Positions 6,468 through 6,628 of a stretch of DNA of 6,628 bases are shown in pieces. Each line of letters opens with the position of its first letter. The first letter of the stretch is position 1. The position numbers were made by a program, and so were the translations under genes. Source of the DNA: Planctomicrobium piriforme (GTDB taxonomy: Bacteria; Planctomycetota; Planctomycetia; Pirellulales; PNKZ01); the NCBI GenBank assembly GCA_945877965.1, contig CAMCTH010000270.1:1-6628 (forward strand), given 5' to 3'. The notes under the pieces were generated by a model that searched no databases, was not told the origin of the DNA, and was given only the letters and a program-made list of their open reading frames with translations.

Positions 6468-6628
6468 CGGCCCGGTGTCCTAGCCGACATTTCCCATTTG
6501 GCTTGAGCCTGGAACCGATCCCAGCTCGTAACGGTCGCCATTTTAACAACGCGCCCCCCCCCCGCGTCTAGCGCGGAATGAATTTTCATCGTTTTCTCAG
6601 TCCTGATTCCGATTCCTGGGTTCCCTCG
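6468..6628 (-). other. Leader region upstream of the fusion gene
   Basis: This is 161 nt with no supported gene. It holds a C10 homopolymer (6554-6563) overlapping a 5-bp hairpin, CCGCG-TCTAG-CGCGG, at 6562-6576. On the minus strand TTAAAAT at about 6540-6546 loosely resembles a -10 box, but no convincing -35 element accompanies it. The promoter of the gene run should lie here or beyond the window edge. Confidence 0.4.

Noticed and set aside
5373..6506. A 377-codon plus-strand open frame antisense to the amidohydrolase domain
   Set aside because: It has an Arg/Glu/Val-rich low-information composition and no motif, and the opposite strand encodes intact hydrolase motifs.
6538..6575. A sigma-70-like promoter around TTAAAAT on the minus strand
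   Set aside because: Only a partial -10 match is present, with a GC tract where the -35 element should be; too weak to call.
6281..6589. A minus-strand open frame starting at 6589 that overlaps the fusion gene start in another frame
   Set aside because: The segment before 6467 looks mildly protein-like, but the frame degenerates to Ser/Arg/Thr-rich sequence once it overlaps the fusion gene. The fusion gene has its own start with an in-frame stop just upstream. A frameshifted longer N-terminus is possible but unsupported.

Overview
The window looks like a piece of a planctomycete chromosome, probably of the Pirellulales type. The grounds are high GC content, Amidohydro_2, SSS-symporter and SDR genes of the kind common there, and long palindromic elements in the gaps between genes. 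The taxonomic call is an inference from style and remembered sequence patterns; there is no rRNA or other marker in the window.

All four genes lie on the minus strand, so transcription runs from high to low coordinates. In transcription order they are: (1) 6467-4089, a 792-residue protein joining an N-terminal Amidohydro_2-type metal hydrolase to a C-terminal PLP-dependent class-III aminotransferase resembling glutamate-1-semialdehyde aminomutase; (2) 3915-3001, an AAC(3)/YokD-family N-acetyltransferase; (3) 2877-952, a sodium:solute symporter (SSS/SLC5 family); (4) 897-76, a short-chain dehydrogenase/reductase (SDR) with an enlarged loop between its catalytic Ser and Tyr. There is no opposite-strand gene, RNA gene, CRISPR array or transposase.

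The three gaps between genes (173, 123 and 54 nt) each hold a different inverted repeat: a 114-nt element built on CACGAAA words at 3954-4067, a 79-nt GC-rich element at 2912-2990, and a compact 7-bp GC hairpin at 920-938. The 79-nt element creates a false in-frame N-terminal extension of the symporter. The real start is at 2877, behind a clear Shine-Dalgarno sequence. Upstream of the first gene is about 160 nt of leader with a 10-nt C homopolymer.

Together the genes read as a small-molecule cassette: uptake (symporter), alcohol/ketone interconversion (SDR), ketone/amine interconversion (aminotransferase domain), amine N-acylation (AAC(3) family) and hydrolysis of an amide, lactone or related bond, or decarboxylation (amidohydrolase domain). 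The aminotransferase and SDR subtypes resemble those I associate with surface-glycan amino-sugar loci, while the symporter points to uptake of a nutrient. The substrate cannot be read from the sequence. The most unusual items are the hydrolase-aminotransferase fusion, the gene combination, and the presence of a different palindrome in every gap.
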